DNA from: JAGPCK01 sp964535575
GTDB lineage: Bacteria > Bacteroidota > Bacteroidia > UKL13-3
DNA: 64,000 nucleotides
Direction: 5' to 3'
NCBI GenBank assembly: GCA_964535575.1
Contig: CAZHTC010000010.1
Coordinates: 10,077 to 74,076, forward strand
Shown: piece by piece, positions 49,374-57,968 of the stretch
Position numbering within the stretch: position 1 is the stretch's first letter
Layout: each line of letters begins with the position of its first letter
Program-made: the position numbers and the translations under genes
The notes under the pieces: generated by a model
Told to the model about the DNA's origin: nothing
Seen by the model: only the letters and a program-made list of their open reading frames with translations
The model's database searches: none

Positions 49374-51833
49374 TTATTTCTTCATCACTTTGAAAACCGC
49401 TCTTTTTCCGTTACTGCTTACCTCTACGAAATAAATACCTCTCATTCCATTTAGTTCCATGTAAATTCTTTCAGTTAAAGGATAGAATCTGCGATCTATT
49501 TCCTGTCCCATTGCATTTCGCAATACGGCAGTCACCCCTGAATAATGCGCACCAAGATCAATGGTAATTTCTTTATCGGTAGGAGAAGGGAATATAGTGA
49601 TGAATGATTCAAAATTGTTTTCTGTTACACTCAGATTATTGACCTGTATACAGATTGAGGTGTCGGTGCATCCGTTTTTACTTACTTCAACAGCATAACT
49701 TCCGTTTGCAATTGCAGTAAAACTTTTTCCTTTCTCATTGGTAATGGCAGAAAAATTATTATTGCAGTTAAGCCACTGATAAATGGCCCCGGTTTCGTTT
49801 GCCGTAAGTAGAGGAGATGAATCTGTAACGGTAACATCAACCTTATTAATGGTCAGAGTAATTGAAATAACACTGTCACAGCCGACCTTATTGGGTATAG
49901 TGTCAAGGTAGGTGCCACTGCTGGTCCAGGTGTATTTCCCACTGGGTGCTGTAAAGTTTTTACATGAAGTGAAATTTGTGCTACCTGTGGTAGATTTAAG
50001 AATTGAAAGGTTGATGACAATAATACTATCGCAACCAGCCGTATTTGGTATCGTGTCACGATATATTCCAGTTGATGTCCACATATATTTGCCACTCGGA
50101 GATATGTAGCTATTGCAGTTGGACAGGCTCATAAATTTAAACGTATTCTTAATGGTAAGATTTATGGTAATGATACTGTCGCATCCTAATGCGTTGGGTA
50201 GGGTGTCTTTGTAAATACCGGTACTTGTCCACACATATTTTCCACTTGGAGATGTATACGATGAGCATGCAGAAGAGCTCACGCTGTTGCTTGAATTTTT
50301 TATAACAAGATTTATCGTGATCACACTGTCGCAACCAACTGCATTTACTATCGTATCATAATAAGTTCCGCTGGAAGTCCAGACGTATTTACCACTAGGG
50401 GAGGTGTATTTACTTAAACAATTGCCGGGGGTAATTGTACTGTAGGTGGGGTTTCGAATGGTTAGATTAACAGTAATAATGCTATCACAACCGGCCTGAT
50501 TTGGAATGGTGTCTTTGTAAATGCCACTGGTGGTCCAAATATACTTACCACTGGGGGAAGTATATTGACCTGCGCAACTTGTATGACCGATGGTTTTAGT
50601 ATTATTACACACAATGTAAACCCGAACGTGTCCCGAGCTGATTCCGTTTCCATCGTTAAGTAATGCACCAATAGCAAGGGTCGATGCATCAGGCATGCTC
50701 ACTGCACATCCGGATTGATCTCCGCCAGATTCCCCATCTATGTCAGCACCCCTTTTAATCCAATTATTCCCATTCCAAGCGTACACTCTCACATGGCCTG
50801 AACTGGTGCCATTGCCACTATTTGTCCAGGCTCCTATGGCAACAGTATTGGCATTGGGCATACTTACTGAATGGCCTGATGCATCGGAGTCTGCTTCCCC
50901 ATCAATATCGTACCCTTTTTGCACCCAGGCGCTGCCATTCCAGCTATAAACCCTCACATGTCCACTATTTACCTTGGTCCAGTTTTCATCATTAGCAGGT
51001 GCCCCTATGGCCACGGTATTTGAATCGGGCATGCTGACCGCATGCCCAGATAGGTCGCCAACTGCCTCTCCATCCAGATCATTTCCTTTTTGTACCCATG
51101 AACTTCCGTTCCACCTGTATATCCGCACATGTCCGGAAGCGTTTCCATTTCCACTATTGTATCTGGCTCCTATAGCAATCGTGTTCACATTTGCCATACT
51201 TACCGAGGAACCGAAATTATCATTGGCTGCTTCGCCATCCAGATCATTTCCTTTTTGCACCCAGGCGCTGCCATTCCAGGTGTATACCCTTACATGTCCT
51301 GCATTGGTACCATTTCCATCGTTGTAAATGGAACCAATGGCCAGGGTATTTGAATCGGGCATACTTACCGAATGACCCGATTGATCACCTGCAGCTTCTC
51401 CATCTATTTCGCTCCCTTTTTGCACCCATGCACTTCCGCTCCATTTATATATCCGCACATGCCCAGAACTAATGCCATTCCCATTATTGTATCTTGCTCC
51501 AACAGCCAGAGTATTGGCATCGGGCATGCAAACAGAGAAGCCTGATTGATCATAAACCGACTCGCCATTTATATCAGCTCCTTTTTGCACCCATGCGTTT
51601 CCATTCCAAACGTAAACTCTTACATGCCCTGCATCGGTATTGGTGCCATCATTCCCTGTTGCACCTATGGCAACGGTAAATTTATCAGGCATACTAACAG
51701 AAGTTCCGGAGTTGTCATTTGAGGCTTCGCCATCAATGTCACCTCCTTTTTGAGTTTGTGCGCTGACAGATTTTACTCCGATAATTAAGCAAACGATAAT
51801 AAGCAGGAATAGTAGCTTTTTTTCTTTCTTCAT
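49374..51833 (-). CDS. T9SS-secreted protein with seven FG-GAP-like blades and five CDSIITINLTI repeats
   Basis: An 819-residue exported protein. The ATG at 51833 gives the signal peptide MKKEKKLLFLLIIVCLIIGVKSVSAQ; the frame runs 38 codons further without support. Residues about 28-415 are seven ~55-residue repeats with the core DIDGEA..D.SG.SVSMPD, IGA and SGHVRVY.WNGSAW, the right number for a seven-bladed propeller. Five ~50-residue repeats follow, each with SPSGKY.WTS.G.Y.DT and GCDSIITINL. Then come an Ig-like domain (IYQWLNC) and a type A sorting domain (FPSPTDKEITIDLG to GIYFVEV). It is probably a surface adhesin or scaffold. Confidence 0.9.
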   Translation of the reverse strand: MKKEKKLLFLLIIVCLIIGVKSVSAQTQKGGDIDGEASNDNSGTSVSMPDKFTVAIGATGNDGTNTDAGHVRVYVWNGNAWVQKGADINGESVYDQSGFSVCMPDANTLAVGARYNNGNGISSGHVRIYKWSGSAWVQKGSEIDGEAAGDQSGHSVSMPDSNTLAIGSIYNDGNGTNAGHVRVYTWNGSAWVQKGNDLDGEAANDNFGSSVSMANVNTIAIGARYNSGNGNASGHVRIYRWNGSSWVQKGNDLDGEAVGDLSGHAVSMPDSNTVAIGAPANDENWTKVNSGHVRVYSWNGSAWVQKGYDIDGEADSDASGHSVSMPNANTVAIGAWTNSGNGTSSGHVRVYAWNGNNWIKRGADIDGESGGDQSGCAVSMPDASTLAIGALLNDGNGISSGHVRVYIVCNNTKTIGHTSCAGQYTSPSGKYIWTTSGIYKDTIPNQAGCDSIITVNLTIRNPTYSTITPGNCLSKYTSPSGKYVWTSSGTYYDTIVNAVGCDSVITINLVIKNSSNSVSSSACSSYTSPSGKYVWTSTGIYKDTLPNALGCDSIITINLTIKNTFKFMSLSNCNSYISPSGKYMWTSTGIYRDTIPNTAGCDSIIVINLSILKSTTGSTNFTSCKNFTAPSGKYTWTSSGTYLDTIPNKVGCDSVISITLTINKVDVTVTDSSPLLTANETGAIYQWLNCNNNFSAITNEKGKSFTAIANGSYAVEVSKNGCTDTSICIQVNNLSVTENNFESFITIFPSPTDKEITIDLGAHYSGVTAVLRNAMGQEIDRRFYPLTERIYMELNGMRGIYFVEVSSNGKRAVFKVMKK

Positions 51834-51962
51834 CCTCACGAATACATTGTAGGTGATGTTATAAAATTTTAAAATTGCATTTTGAACTCGATAAACAAAA
51901 ATAAAGGAAGTTTTGCGTTTTGATTGATTTTTATCCGTCTCAAGCACAATTTAAATATCTTC

Positions 51963-52802
51963 TTACAAATCCGCCAGCTTCACCACTTCCCCTTTGCGAA
52001 TTCCCTTTTCAGTAACTGTAACCGTGCAGGCTTCATTAAAGGCATCGTGTTCAAAAAAGAGAATGTATTCTTTTGTAGCAGCTTCTTTTAGAAAGGCCGT
52101 TTTTTCATTCATGGTATCTAATGGCCGCACATCGTATCCCATTACATAAGGTATAGGAATATGGCTCATGGTTGGAATCATATCGGCCATAAACACCACG
52201 GTTTTGTCGCGCCACTTTATATGCGGGTGCATCATGCTACGGGTATGACCATTGCTGGTGATAAGGGAAATATCCGGATGAATCTGTTGATTGCTTTGAA
52301 TTAATTTGAGCTGACCGCTTTCCTGTATTGGTAAAATATTCTCTTTGAGAAAAGAGGCTTTTTCCCTTTGGTTTGGGTTATTGGCCTCGTTCCAGTGATC
52401 CTGATGTATCCAATAGGTGGCATTGGGAAAAGTGGTTTTGTATTTGGTTCGGTCGCTGTTCCATTCAATGCTTCCTCCACAGTGGTCAAAGTGAAGATGA
52501 GAAAGCACCATATCGGTAATATCGGATACATCAAAACCAAGTTTGTGGAGCGAAGTTTTGAGGGAGGCATCACCATGCAGGTAATAATGCCCTAAAAATT
52601 TATCGTCTTGTTTGTTTCCAATTCCGTTATCAATTAAAATCAACCGGTTTCCATCTTCAATAAGCAGGCATCGCATGGCCAGTTCAATCATATTGTTCTC
52701 GTCAGCAGGATTGGTTTTGTTCCAGATGCTCTTGGGTACTACCCCAAACATGGCTCCTCCATCAAGTTTAAAAAGTCCGGTATCAATACTGTATAAATGC
52801 AT
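51963..52802 (-). CDS. MBL-fold metallohydrolase
   Basis: A 279-residue metallo-beta-lactamase-fold enzyme. The zinc motif is SHLHFDHCGG, with the N-terminal LILIDNGIG strand, the later histidine in SNGHTRSMMHPHI, the aspartate in FMADMIPT and a final histidine in FFEHD. It resembles the lactonase/hydrolase branch that includes AiiA-like enzymes and many housekeeping hydrolases; substrate unknown. The frame extends to 52997, but the added part is translated dispersed repeat, so the ATG at 52802 (HLYSIDTGLFKLDGG) is the start. Confidence 0.9.
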   Translation of the reverse strand: MHLYSIDTGLFKLDGGAMFGVVPKSIWNKTNPADENNMIELAMRCLLIEDGNRLILIDNGIGNKQDDKFLGHYYLHGDASLKTSLHKLGFDVSDITDMVLSHLHFDHCGGSIEWNSDRTKYKTTFPNATYWIHQDHWNEANNPNQREKASFLKENILPIQESGQLKLIQSNQQIHPDISLITSNGHTRSMMHPHIKWRDKTVVFMADMIPTMSHIPIPYVMGYDVRPLDTMNEKTAFLKEAATKEYILFFEHDAFNEACTVTVTEKGIRKGEVVKLADL

Positions 52803-52880
52803 AGGGTGAATTTTGTAGGGCGAAGTTATATGATTCGATTTAATGTAGGCTAATGTAGCATGGGCAAAGTTCAAATTTAA

Positions 52881-52957
52881 CGTCATTGCGAATGAAATGA
52901 CCAATCTCCTCCCATTTAGGAGATTGCTACGCCCCGGGTACTGGGCTCGCAATGACG
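52881..52957. repeat. Dispersed palindromic repeat CGTCATTGCGA...TCGCAATGACG, intact copy
   Basis: Outer arms CGTCATTGCGA (52881-52891) and TCGCAATGACG (52947-52957) are perfect complements. An inner pair CAATCTCCT/AGGAGATTG makes a second stem. This is a well-known type of intergenic repeat in Bacteroidota and some other bacteria. Confidence 0.8.
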
Positions 52958-52971
52958 GTCCAAAAAAGAAT

Positions 52972-53126
52972 ACGTCATCGTGAGGAACGTAGCACATCCC
53001 GTCTATATATGGAGGTGATCTACTTGGTTGAAGTACTTAGATTTAATTCAGGAGATAGTCGCGCTGGTGCCTAGCTAGCCTGTCTGCCGAAGCAAAAGCC
53101 TTGCTACGCAGGCAGGCAATGACGTT
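52972..53126. repeat. Second, degenerate copy of the CGTCATTGCGA repeat
   Basis: It starts ACGTCATCGTGAGGAACG and ends GGCAATGACGTT, with an inner near-palindrome (CCTGTCTGC against GCAGGCAGG). Together the two copies fill most of the 394-base gap 52803-53196; the remainder shows no gene. Confidence 0.65.
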
Positions 53127-53196
53127 CCTAATGTGAATAAATCTTTATGGAGAGGTAATAGTTTATCCCTTTTTTTGTTACTCTTAACAACTGAAC

Positions 53197-54534
53197 ATGA
53201 AGGTACATTTTATATCTATTGGCGGTGCAGTAATGCATAATATGGCCATTGCACTTAAAAACAAAGGCTATCACGTAACCGGTACGGATGACGAAATTTT
53301 TGAACCGGCTAAATCGAGACTGGCTGCTCACGGATTATTGCCTCAAGCCATTGGATGGAACGTAAATCAGATAACTTCTGACCTGGATGCTATTATTCTG
53401 GGAATGCATGCCCGCAAAGACAATCCGGAACTTATTAAAGCGCAGGAAATGGGATTGAAAATTTATTCGTTCCCCGAGTATATGTACGAGCAGACCAAAA
53501 ATAAAAAGCGGGTAGTGGTAGGAGGCAGCCATGGCAAAACCACCACTACAGCCATGATATTGCATGTGCTCAGATTTTATAACCGCAAGTTTGATTACCT
53601 GGTAGGTTCGCAACTGGAGGGATTTGATACCATGGTTGGATTAAGTGACGACAGTGATATAGCCGTTTTTGAAGGGGATGAGTACCTTACTTCGCCCATC
53701 GATCTTCGTCCAAAATTTCATGTTTACCATGCCGATATAGGAATTGTTACAGGTGTTGCCTGGGACCATATCAATGTATTTCCTACGTTTGAAGGATATG
53801 TGGAGCAGTTTGCTATTTTCATGCGCCAGATTCCTTCCTCAGGCAAATTAATCTGCTTTGATGAAGATGAACACCTTCGCCACATTGCGAAAAAAGAGAA
53901 ACTACCTGCCGATGTATTATGGTACAATGCACCGGAGTGGAAAATAAGCAACGGCCTCACCAGTATTAAAACCAATGAAGGATGGATTGAACTGAATGTT
54001 TTTGGTAAACACAATTTGCAAAACATGCAGGCAGCGCGTTTGGCATTGAATGAGCTGGGCATTTCAGATTCGGAGTTTTATAAAGCCATTGCTTCCTTTA
54101 AAGGCACTGCACGCAGACTTGAGTTGCTTGCCAAAAATGAACATTGCGTAGTGTATCGCGATTTTGCTCATTCACCATCCAAGGTAACTGCCACGGTTGA
54201 TGCGGTGAAAGACCAATTCCCCGATAGAAAACTGGTAGCGGTTTTTGAGTTACATACCTTCAGCAGCCTCAATAAAAAATTTCTGGCCGAGTACAAAGGA
54301 GCATTAGATAAAGCCGATGTAAAGCTGGTGTACTTTAACCCGCATACCATTGAAATGAAAAAGATGGACATGCTTACGGAAGCAGATATAACGGATAGCT
54401 TCGGAAGCGATGTAAAAGCTTATAACAATTCGGCCAAATTAAAAGCCGACCTGCAGCAGATGAACTGGAGGCAAACCAATCTTTTATTAATGAGCTCGGG
54501 TACTTTTGATAATACCGATATGAATGTGTTGTAA
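53197..54534 (+). CDS. mpl: Mur ligase of the Mpl type (murein peptide ligase)
   Basis: A 445-residue Mur ligase that would rejoin the recycled tripeptide L-Ala-D-Glu-mDAP to UDP-MurNAc. The MurC-like N-terminus HFISIGGAVMHNMAIALKNKGYHVTGTD, ATP loop VVVGGSHGKTTTTAMI, the EGDEYL central motif and the C-terminal YRDFAHSPSKVTATV with FELHTFSSLN match Mpl better than MurC. Mpl-specific GSQLEGF is present. The upstream dispersed repeats leave about 70 bases for a promoter. Confidence 0.88.
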   Translation: MKVHFISIGGAVMHNMAIALKNKGYHVTGTDDEIFEPAKSRLAAHGLLPQAIGWNVNQITSDLDAIILGMHARKDNPELIKAQEMGLKIYSFPEYMYEQTKNKKRVVVGGSHGKTTTTAMILHVLRFYNRKFDYLVGSQLEGFDTMVGLSDDSDIAVFEGDEYLTSPIDLRPKFHVYHADIGIVTGVAWDHINVFPTFEGYVEQFAIFMRQIPSSGKLICFDEDEHLRHIAKKEKLPADVLWYNAPEWKISNGLTSIKTNEGWIELNVFGKHNLQNMQAARLALNELGISDSEFYKAIASFKGTARRLELLAKNEHCVVYRDFAHSPSKVTATVDAVKDQFPDRKLVAVFELHTFSSLNKKFLAEYKGALDKADVKLVYFNPHTIEMKKMDMLTEADITDSFGSDVKAYNNSAKLKADLQQMNWRQTNLLLMSSGTFDNTDMNVL

Positions 54535-54605
54535 GATTACAGGTTCCCGCAGAACCCGCAGAAAGGCGCAGAAAAACATCGGGAATCAGATAACTGATTA
54601 GCGGT

Positions 54606-54613
54606 TATATTTG
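54606..54613 (+). promoter_or_regulatory. -7 box directly before the exonuclease gene
   Basis: TATATTTG fits TAnnTTTG and ends 4 bases before the ATG at 54618, so the transcript would start at or near the start codon. Just upstream (54547-54574) is a CGCAGAA-word tract. Confidence 0.5.
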
Positions 54614-54617
54614 CACC

Positions 54618-55385
54618 ATGCAACTCAACTTAAAACGCCCTTTGGTGGTTTTTGATTTAGAAACTACCGGCATCAATATCTCTAATGATCGTATTGTAGA
54701 AATATGCACCATCAAGGTTTTTCCTGATGGTACCGAAGTTGTGAAAACCCAGCGTTTTAATCCTACTATTCCCATACCCAAAGAGGTAACTGCCATACAT
54801 GGAATTACCAATGAGGATGTAAAAGACGAGCCCACTTTTGCCGATAAAGCCAAAGAACTGTGTGAGTATTTAAAAGGATGTGATTTTGCCGGCTTTAACT
54901 CCAATAAATTTGATTTCCCTATGCTGGTCGAGGAGTTTTTGCGGGCTAAGGTTGACTTTGACCCGGAGAACAGAAAGTTTATTGATGTGCAGCGCATTTT
55001 TCATGTCATGGAACAGCGCAATCTGGTAGCAGCCTATAAATTTTATTGCGACAAAATGCTGGAGAAAGCCCATTCGGCCGAAGCCGATACAAGTGCTACT
55101 CTTGAGGTACTCAAGGCCCAGCTGCAACGCTACGACAACCTGAAAAACGATATTGAATTTTTGCATAGCTTCTCGGGGCAAACCAATTTTGTTGATTTAG
55201 CTGGAAGAATGATATACGATAGCAAGGGGAGAGAAGTATTTAACTTTGGCAAACACAAAGGAAAACCGGTTTCGGAAGTATTAAAAACAGAACCCGCCTA
55301 CTACGAGTGGATGATGCAAAATGAATTCCCGTTAGACACCAAACGAAGACTTACTCAAATCAGATTGAAACAGTTCGGGAAGTAA
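54618..55385 (+). CDS. DnaQ-like 3'-5' exonuclease (DNA polymerase III epsilon-like) with C-terminal DUF3820-type domain
   Basis: A 255-residue DEDD exonuclease. ExoI is VVFDLETTG, ExoII AGFNSNKFDFPM and ExoIII HSAEADTSATLEVL (DEDDh type, histidine at the start of HSAEAD). Residues about 200-255 form a small extra domain (FNFGKHKGKPVSEV...YYEWMMQNEFP) of the DUF3820 type, found on exonucleases and nucleases. It may be the proofreading partner of DnaE or a separate repair exonuclease; dnaE is 36 kb away. Confidence 0.92.
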   Translation: MQLNLKRPLVVFDLETTGINISNDRIVEICTIKVFPDGTEVVKTQRFNPTIPIPKEVTAIHGITNEDVKDEPTFADKAKELCEYLKGCDFAGFNSNKFDFPMLVEEFLRAKVDFDPENRKFIDVQRIFHVMEQRNLVAAYKFYCDKMLEKAHSAEADTSATLEVLKAQLQRYDNLKNDIEFLHSFSGQTNFVDLAGRMIYDSKGREVFNFGKHKGKPVSEVLKTEPAYYEWMMQNEFPLDTKRRLTQIRLKQFGK

Positions 55386-55427
55386 AATGCTTTTCTCTTT
55401 ACATTCCTGCCGGGTAAGCGCATAAAA

Positions 55428-55453
55428 AAAGCCCCTCGTTTCCGAAGGGCTTT
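55428..55453. terminator. Bidirectional terminator between the exonuclease gene and the act operon
   Basis: AAAGCCC/GGGCTTT arms (55428-55434 and 55447-55453) with further pairing (TCG/CGA) inside, A run on the left and T-rich right flank. It serves the plus-strand exonuclease gene and the minus-strand act operon, whose last stop is at 55476. Confidence 0.85.
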
Positions 55454-55475
55454 ATAAAAAGTCTTTTTTATTGGA

Positions 55476-56735
55476 TTATACACCTACATCGTGCAGGGCA
55501 CTTTCCATAATGTAAGGGTGCTTGGTAGGGTAAAGGTTGGCTTTGCTTAGTGAGGTTAGCAATACATAAATAAAGCCACCGGCAAACAAGGCTAAGAAAC
55601 CAAATTCCATCAATCCCCAGCCCGGTGCGTGTGATATACCATGGTGGTCTTTCATGGCGCCTGCAAAGGTCATCAGGTATACATCGTTCCAATGTCCGAA
55701 CAGAATGATACATCCTACAAAACTCAACCACCAGGTATTGCGTTTACCGGTGCGTGCCATCAATCCGAAGAACGGAATAAGGAAATTGAGAGCAATATTC
55801 AGGTAAAAATGGAAACCCCATCCGTTTTTGGTGCGGTCAAGGTAATAGGTTACCTCTTCAGGTAAGTTGGCGTACCAAATCAATAACATTTGAGCCACCC
55901 ACATGTATGTCCAGAAAATACTGAAGGCAAACATCATTTTACCAAGGTCATGAATTACGTCTTCATTCACAATGCTCAGGTATCCTCTTTTCTTAAGCTG
56001 AATAGCAGTTAAAGCCATAATGGTAATGGCGCTTACCCATCCGGTTGCAAAGTTGTAAATAGAGAAGATCGTAGAGAACCAATGGGTGTCAATACTCATC
56101 ATCATATCCCAGCTGAACATAGAGAAGGTAAAGGCGAAGAAGAAAGTAAAGAATGCAGCGGTTTTGTACGTTTTATCAAAGAAGCTTAAACCTCCTTCAA
56201 TATCTTCCTGTAATGACCATTTACGGAAATTGCGGGTAATAAGAATCCAAACGGAGAAGAATACAATTAAACGTCCCCAGAAGAATCCCTGATTCAGGTA
56301 CCAGCTTTTACCGGCAATTACTTTATCGTAATTTGGCGAGTTAGGGTCGGTAATACCATGGTGCATCCAGTGGTAAACTTCGCTTCCGCCACCAATGATT
56401 ACAATAATCAATACTGCTGCGGCAAAGGGTAAAAAGGTTCCCATTGCTTCAGGAATACGTTTAATACTGGTGTGCCAGCCTGCATTGGCAATAGCTTTGA
56501 TAGCGATGAATGCCGTAGCGCAAATGCTGATGATAAAGAAGAAATATCCGTCAGCAAGTAAATTTGCCCAGATACGCTTCATCAGCATTTCATGCTCGCT
56601 GTGATTGGTAAAAATACCAATAAGCGCAAGTAACAACCCGCCACCCATAAGGATCATGGAGACCCTTTTGTCTTTGGCGGTCATTACAAATTTTTCTTCT
56701 TTTATTACTACTTCGTGTTCGTGTCCGTGTGCCAT
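55476..56735 (-). CDS. actF: Alternative complex III subunit ActF (quinol:cytochrome c oxidoreductase membrane subunit)
   Basis: A 419-residue protein with about ten membrane helices, the ActF/ActC-like half of the quinol-oxidising membrane core. MAHGHEHEVVIKEEKFVMTAKDKR is a His-rich cytoplasmic start; AIKAIANAGWHTSIKRIPEAMG and MFSWDMMMSIDTHWFSTIFSIY are family signatures. It is the last gene of the act operon, 29 bases after actE, and is followed by a terminator, so no cytochrome oxidase genes are cotranscribed. Confidence 0.93.
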   Translation of the reverse strand: MAHGHEHEVVIKEEKFVMTAKDKRVSMILMGGGLLLALIGIFTNHSEHEMLMKRIWANLLADGYFFFIISICATAFIAIKAIANAGWHTSIKRIPEAMGTFLPFAAAVLIIVIIGGGSEVYHWMHHGITDPNSPNYDKVIAGKSWYLNQGFFWGRLIVFFSVWILITRNFRKWSLQEDIEGGLSFFDKTYKTAAFFTFFFAFTFSMFSWDMMMSIDTHWFSTIFSIYNFATGWVSAITIMALTAIQLKKRGYLSIVNEDVIHDLGKMMFAFSIFWTYMWVAQMLLIWYANLPEEVTYYLDRTKNGWGFHFYLNIALNFLIPFFGLMARTGKRNTWWLSFVGCIILFGHWNDVYLMTFAGAMKDHHGISHAPGWGLMEFGFLALFAGGFIYVLLTSLSKANLYPTKHPYIMESALHDVGV

Positions 56736-56764
56736 GTTCGAATCTCTTTATTAGTTTAAGTAGT

Positions 56765-57421
56765 TTATTGTTTAGGAGCCGTTGTTGTGTCAGCAGGTGC
56801 GGCAGCCGGAGCAGCAGCAGTTCCTGACAGAGTGCGGATATAGTGAATCACCTGCCATCTTTCGGTTGGCGAAAGAGAAGATGCATAAGAGCCCATAAGG
56901 TTTTTACCGTAGGTAATTGAGAAATACATTTTTCCCTCGGCAGTAGTTTTAATGCGGTCCGAATCGTAAGATGGAGGAGGTGGGTATTTGCCATCCTGAA
57001 CGATGGTTCCGTCACCTTTACCATTTGCTCCGTGGCATGGGGTACAATTTATTTCGTATAAACGTTTTCCCTCTGCAAGATTTTCTTCGCTTGCAGCCAA
57101 TGGATTTTTCAATTCAGCACCGGCACGCTCATAATCTTCAGGAGTTTTTGCGTAAGGGAAAACATAATCCAGTTGTCCGCGGGCAATGGTTCCTTTTACG
57201 GGTTCGCGCATGTTTTTACCATCGGGATTCATTACCCATGTTTTACCGTTTTCATCGGTAATGGAACGGGTTACATCGGCTAACTGGCTGTATGGTTCAT
57301 ATCCTTTGGACACATACATATCGGGGGCGTATTCAATACCCGGGTCATTGGCATCTCTTCCGCAGGAAGAAACGGCTACAACAGCTAAACCTGACAGGAA
57401 TAATTTAATGGTATGTTTCAT
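56765..57421 (-). CDS. actE: Alternative complex III subunit ActE (monohaem cytochrome c lipoprotein)
   Basis: A 218-residue lipoprotein: signal VVAVSSC with the lipid cysteine near residue 20, and one haem site CTPCHGANGKGDG. The region EYAPDMYVSKGYEPY and MREPVKGTIARG is typical of ActE. It anchors in the membrane at the periplasmic face and passes electrons from the ActA haems onward. The Ala/Pro-rich tail (PAAAPADTTT) is linker-like. Its start overlaps the actD stop by 4 bases. Confidence 0.94.
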   Translation of the reverse strand: MKHTIKLFLSGLAVVAVSSCGRDANDPGIEYAPDMYVSKGYEPYSQLADVTRSITDENGKTWVMNPDGKNMREPVKGTIARGQLDYVFPYAKTPEDYERAGAELKNPLAASEENLAEGKRLYEINCTPCHGANGKGDGTIVQDGKYPPPPSYDSDRIKTTAEGKMYFSITYGKNLMGSYASSLSPTERWQVIHYIRTLSGTAAAPAAAPADTTTAPKQ

Positions 57422-57957
57422 ATAGATAAATCCCTTTCTCTAACTTCTAAAGCACCATTGGATTGAAATATTTTGCTGATGGCATCACTATCTCCGGTGT
57501 TGTTCAGATTTACTGCAATCACAATGCGGTCGTCTGTTTGACGAATATCCATAAGTGTTGGGTTTTTGCCGTGAGCCATTTTACTTACAATAAAAAAGGT
57601 GGCTACCATTCCAAAAGCAGTGAATAAAATAGATAACTCAAAAGTTACCGGAATATAGGTAGGAATATGGAGGTTGGGCTTACCACCAATATTAATGGCC
57701 CAATCATCGCCCCACGACATATAAACCATCATGACCACGGCAGTAAGTAAACCTGTCATGGCAAACATAAATGCCGCAATGCCTAAACGTGAACGTTGAA
57801 TACCCATTGCTTTGTCAATTCCGTGAATAGGGAAAGGGGTATACACATCTTTAATATCAAAACCTGCTTTACGAACATTACGTGTGGCCGCAAGCACTTT
57901 GTCAGGGTCATCGTAAATGCCTAGAATCAGTTTGTGGTTGTTATTTTTCATTGACAT
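57418..57957 (-). CDS. actD: Alternative complex III subunit ActD (DUF3341)
   Basis: A 179-residue DUF3341 protein: GIYDDPDKVLAATRNVRKAGFDIKDVYTPFPIHGID, then two membrane helices (AFMFAMTGLLTAVVMMVY and LSILFTAFGMVATFFI) and a cytoplasmic end. ActD packs against the membrane core. It lies 11 bases after actC and overlaps actE. Confidence 0.94.
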   Translation of the reverse strand: MSMKNNNHKLILGIYDDPDKVLAATRNVRKAGFDIKDVYTPFPIHGIDKAMGIQRSRLGIAAFMFAMTGLLTAVVMMVYMSWGDDWAINIGGKPNLHIPTYIPVTFELSILFTAFGMVATFFIVSKMAHGKNPTLMDIRQTDDRIVIAVNLNNTGDSDAISKIFQSNGALEVRERDLSI

Positions 57958-57968
57958 CAGTTCCTTTT

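Noticed and set aside
52803..52997. 65-residue N-terminal extension of the MBL-fold protein
   Set aside because: It is translated from the CGTCATTGCGA dispersed repeat; the family start is the ATG at 52802.
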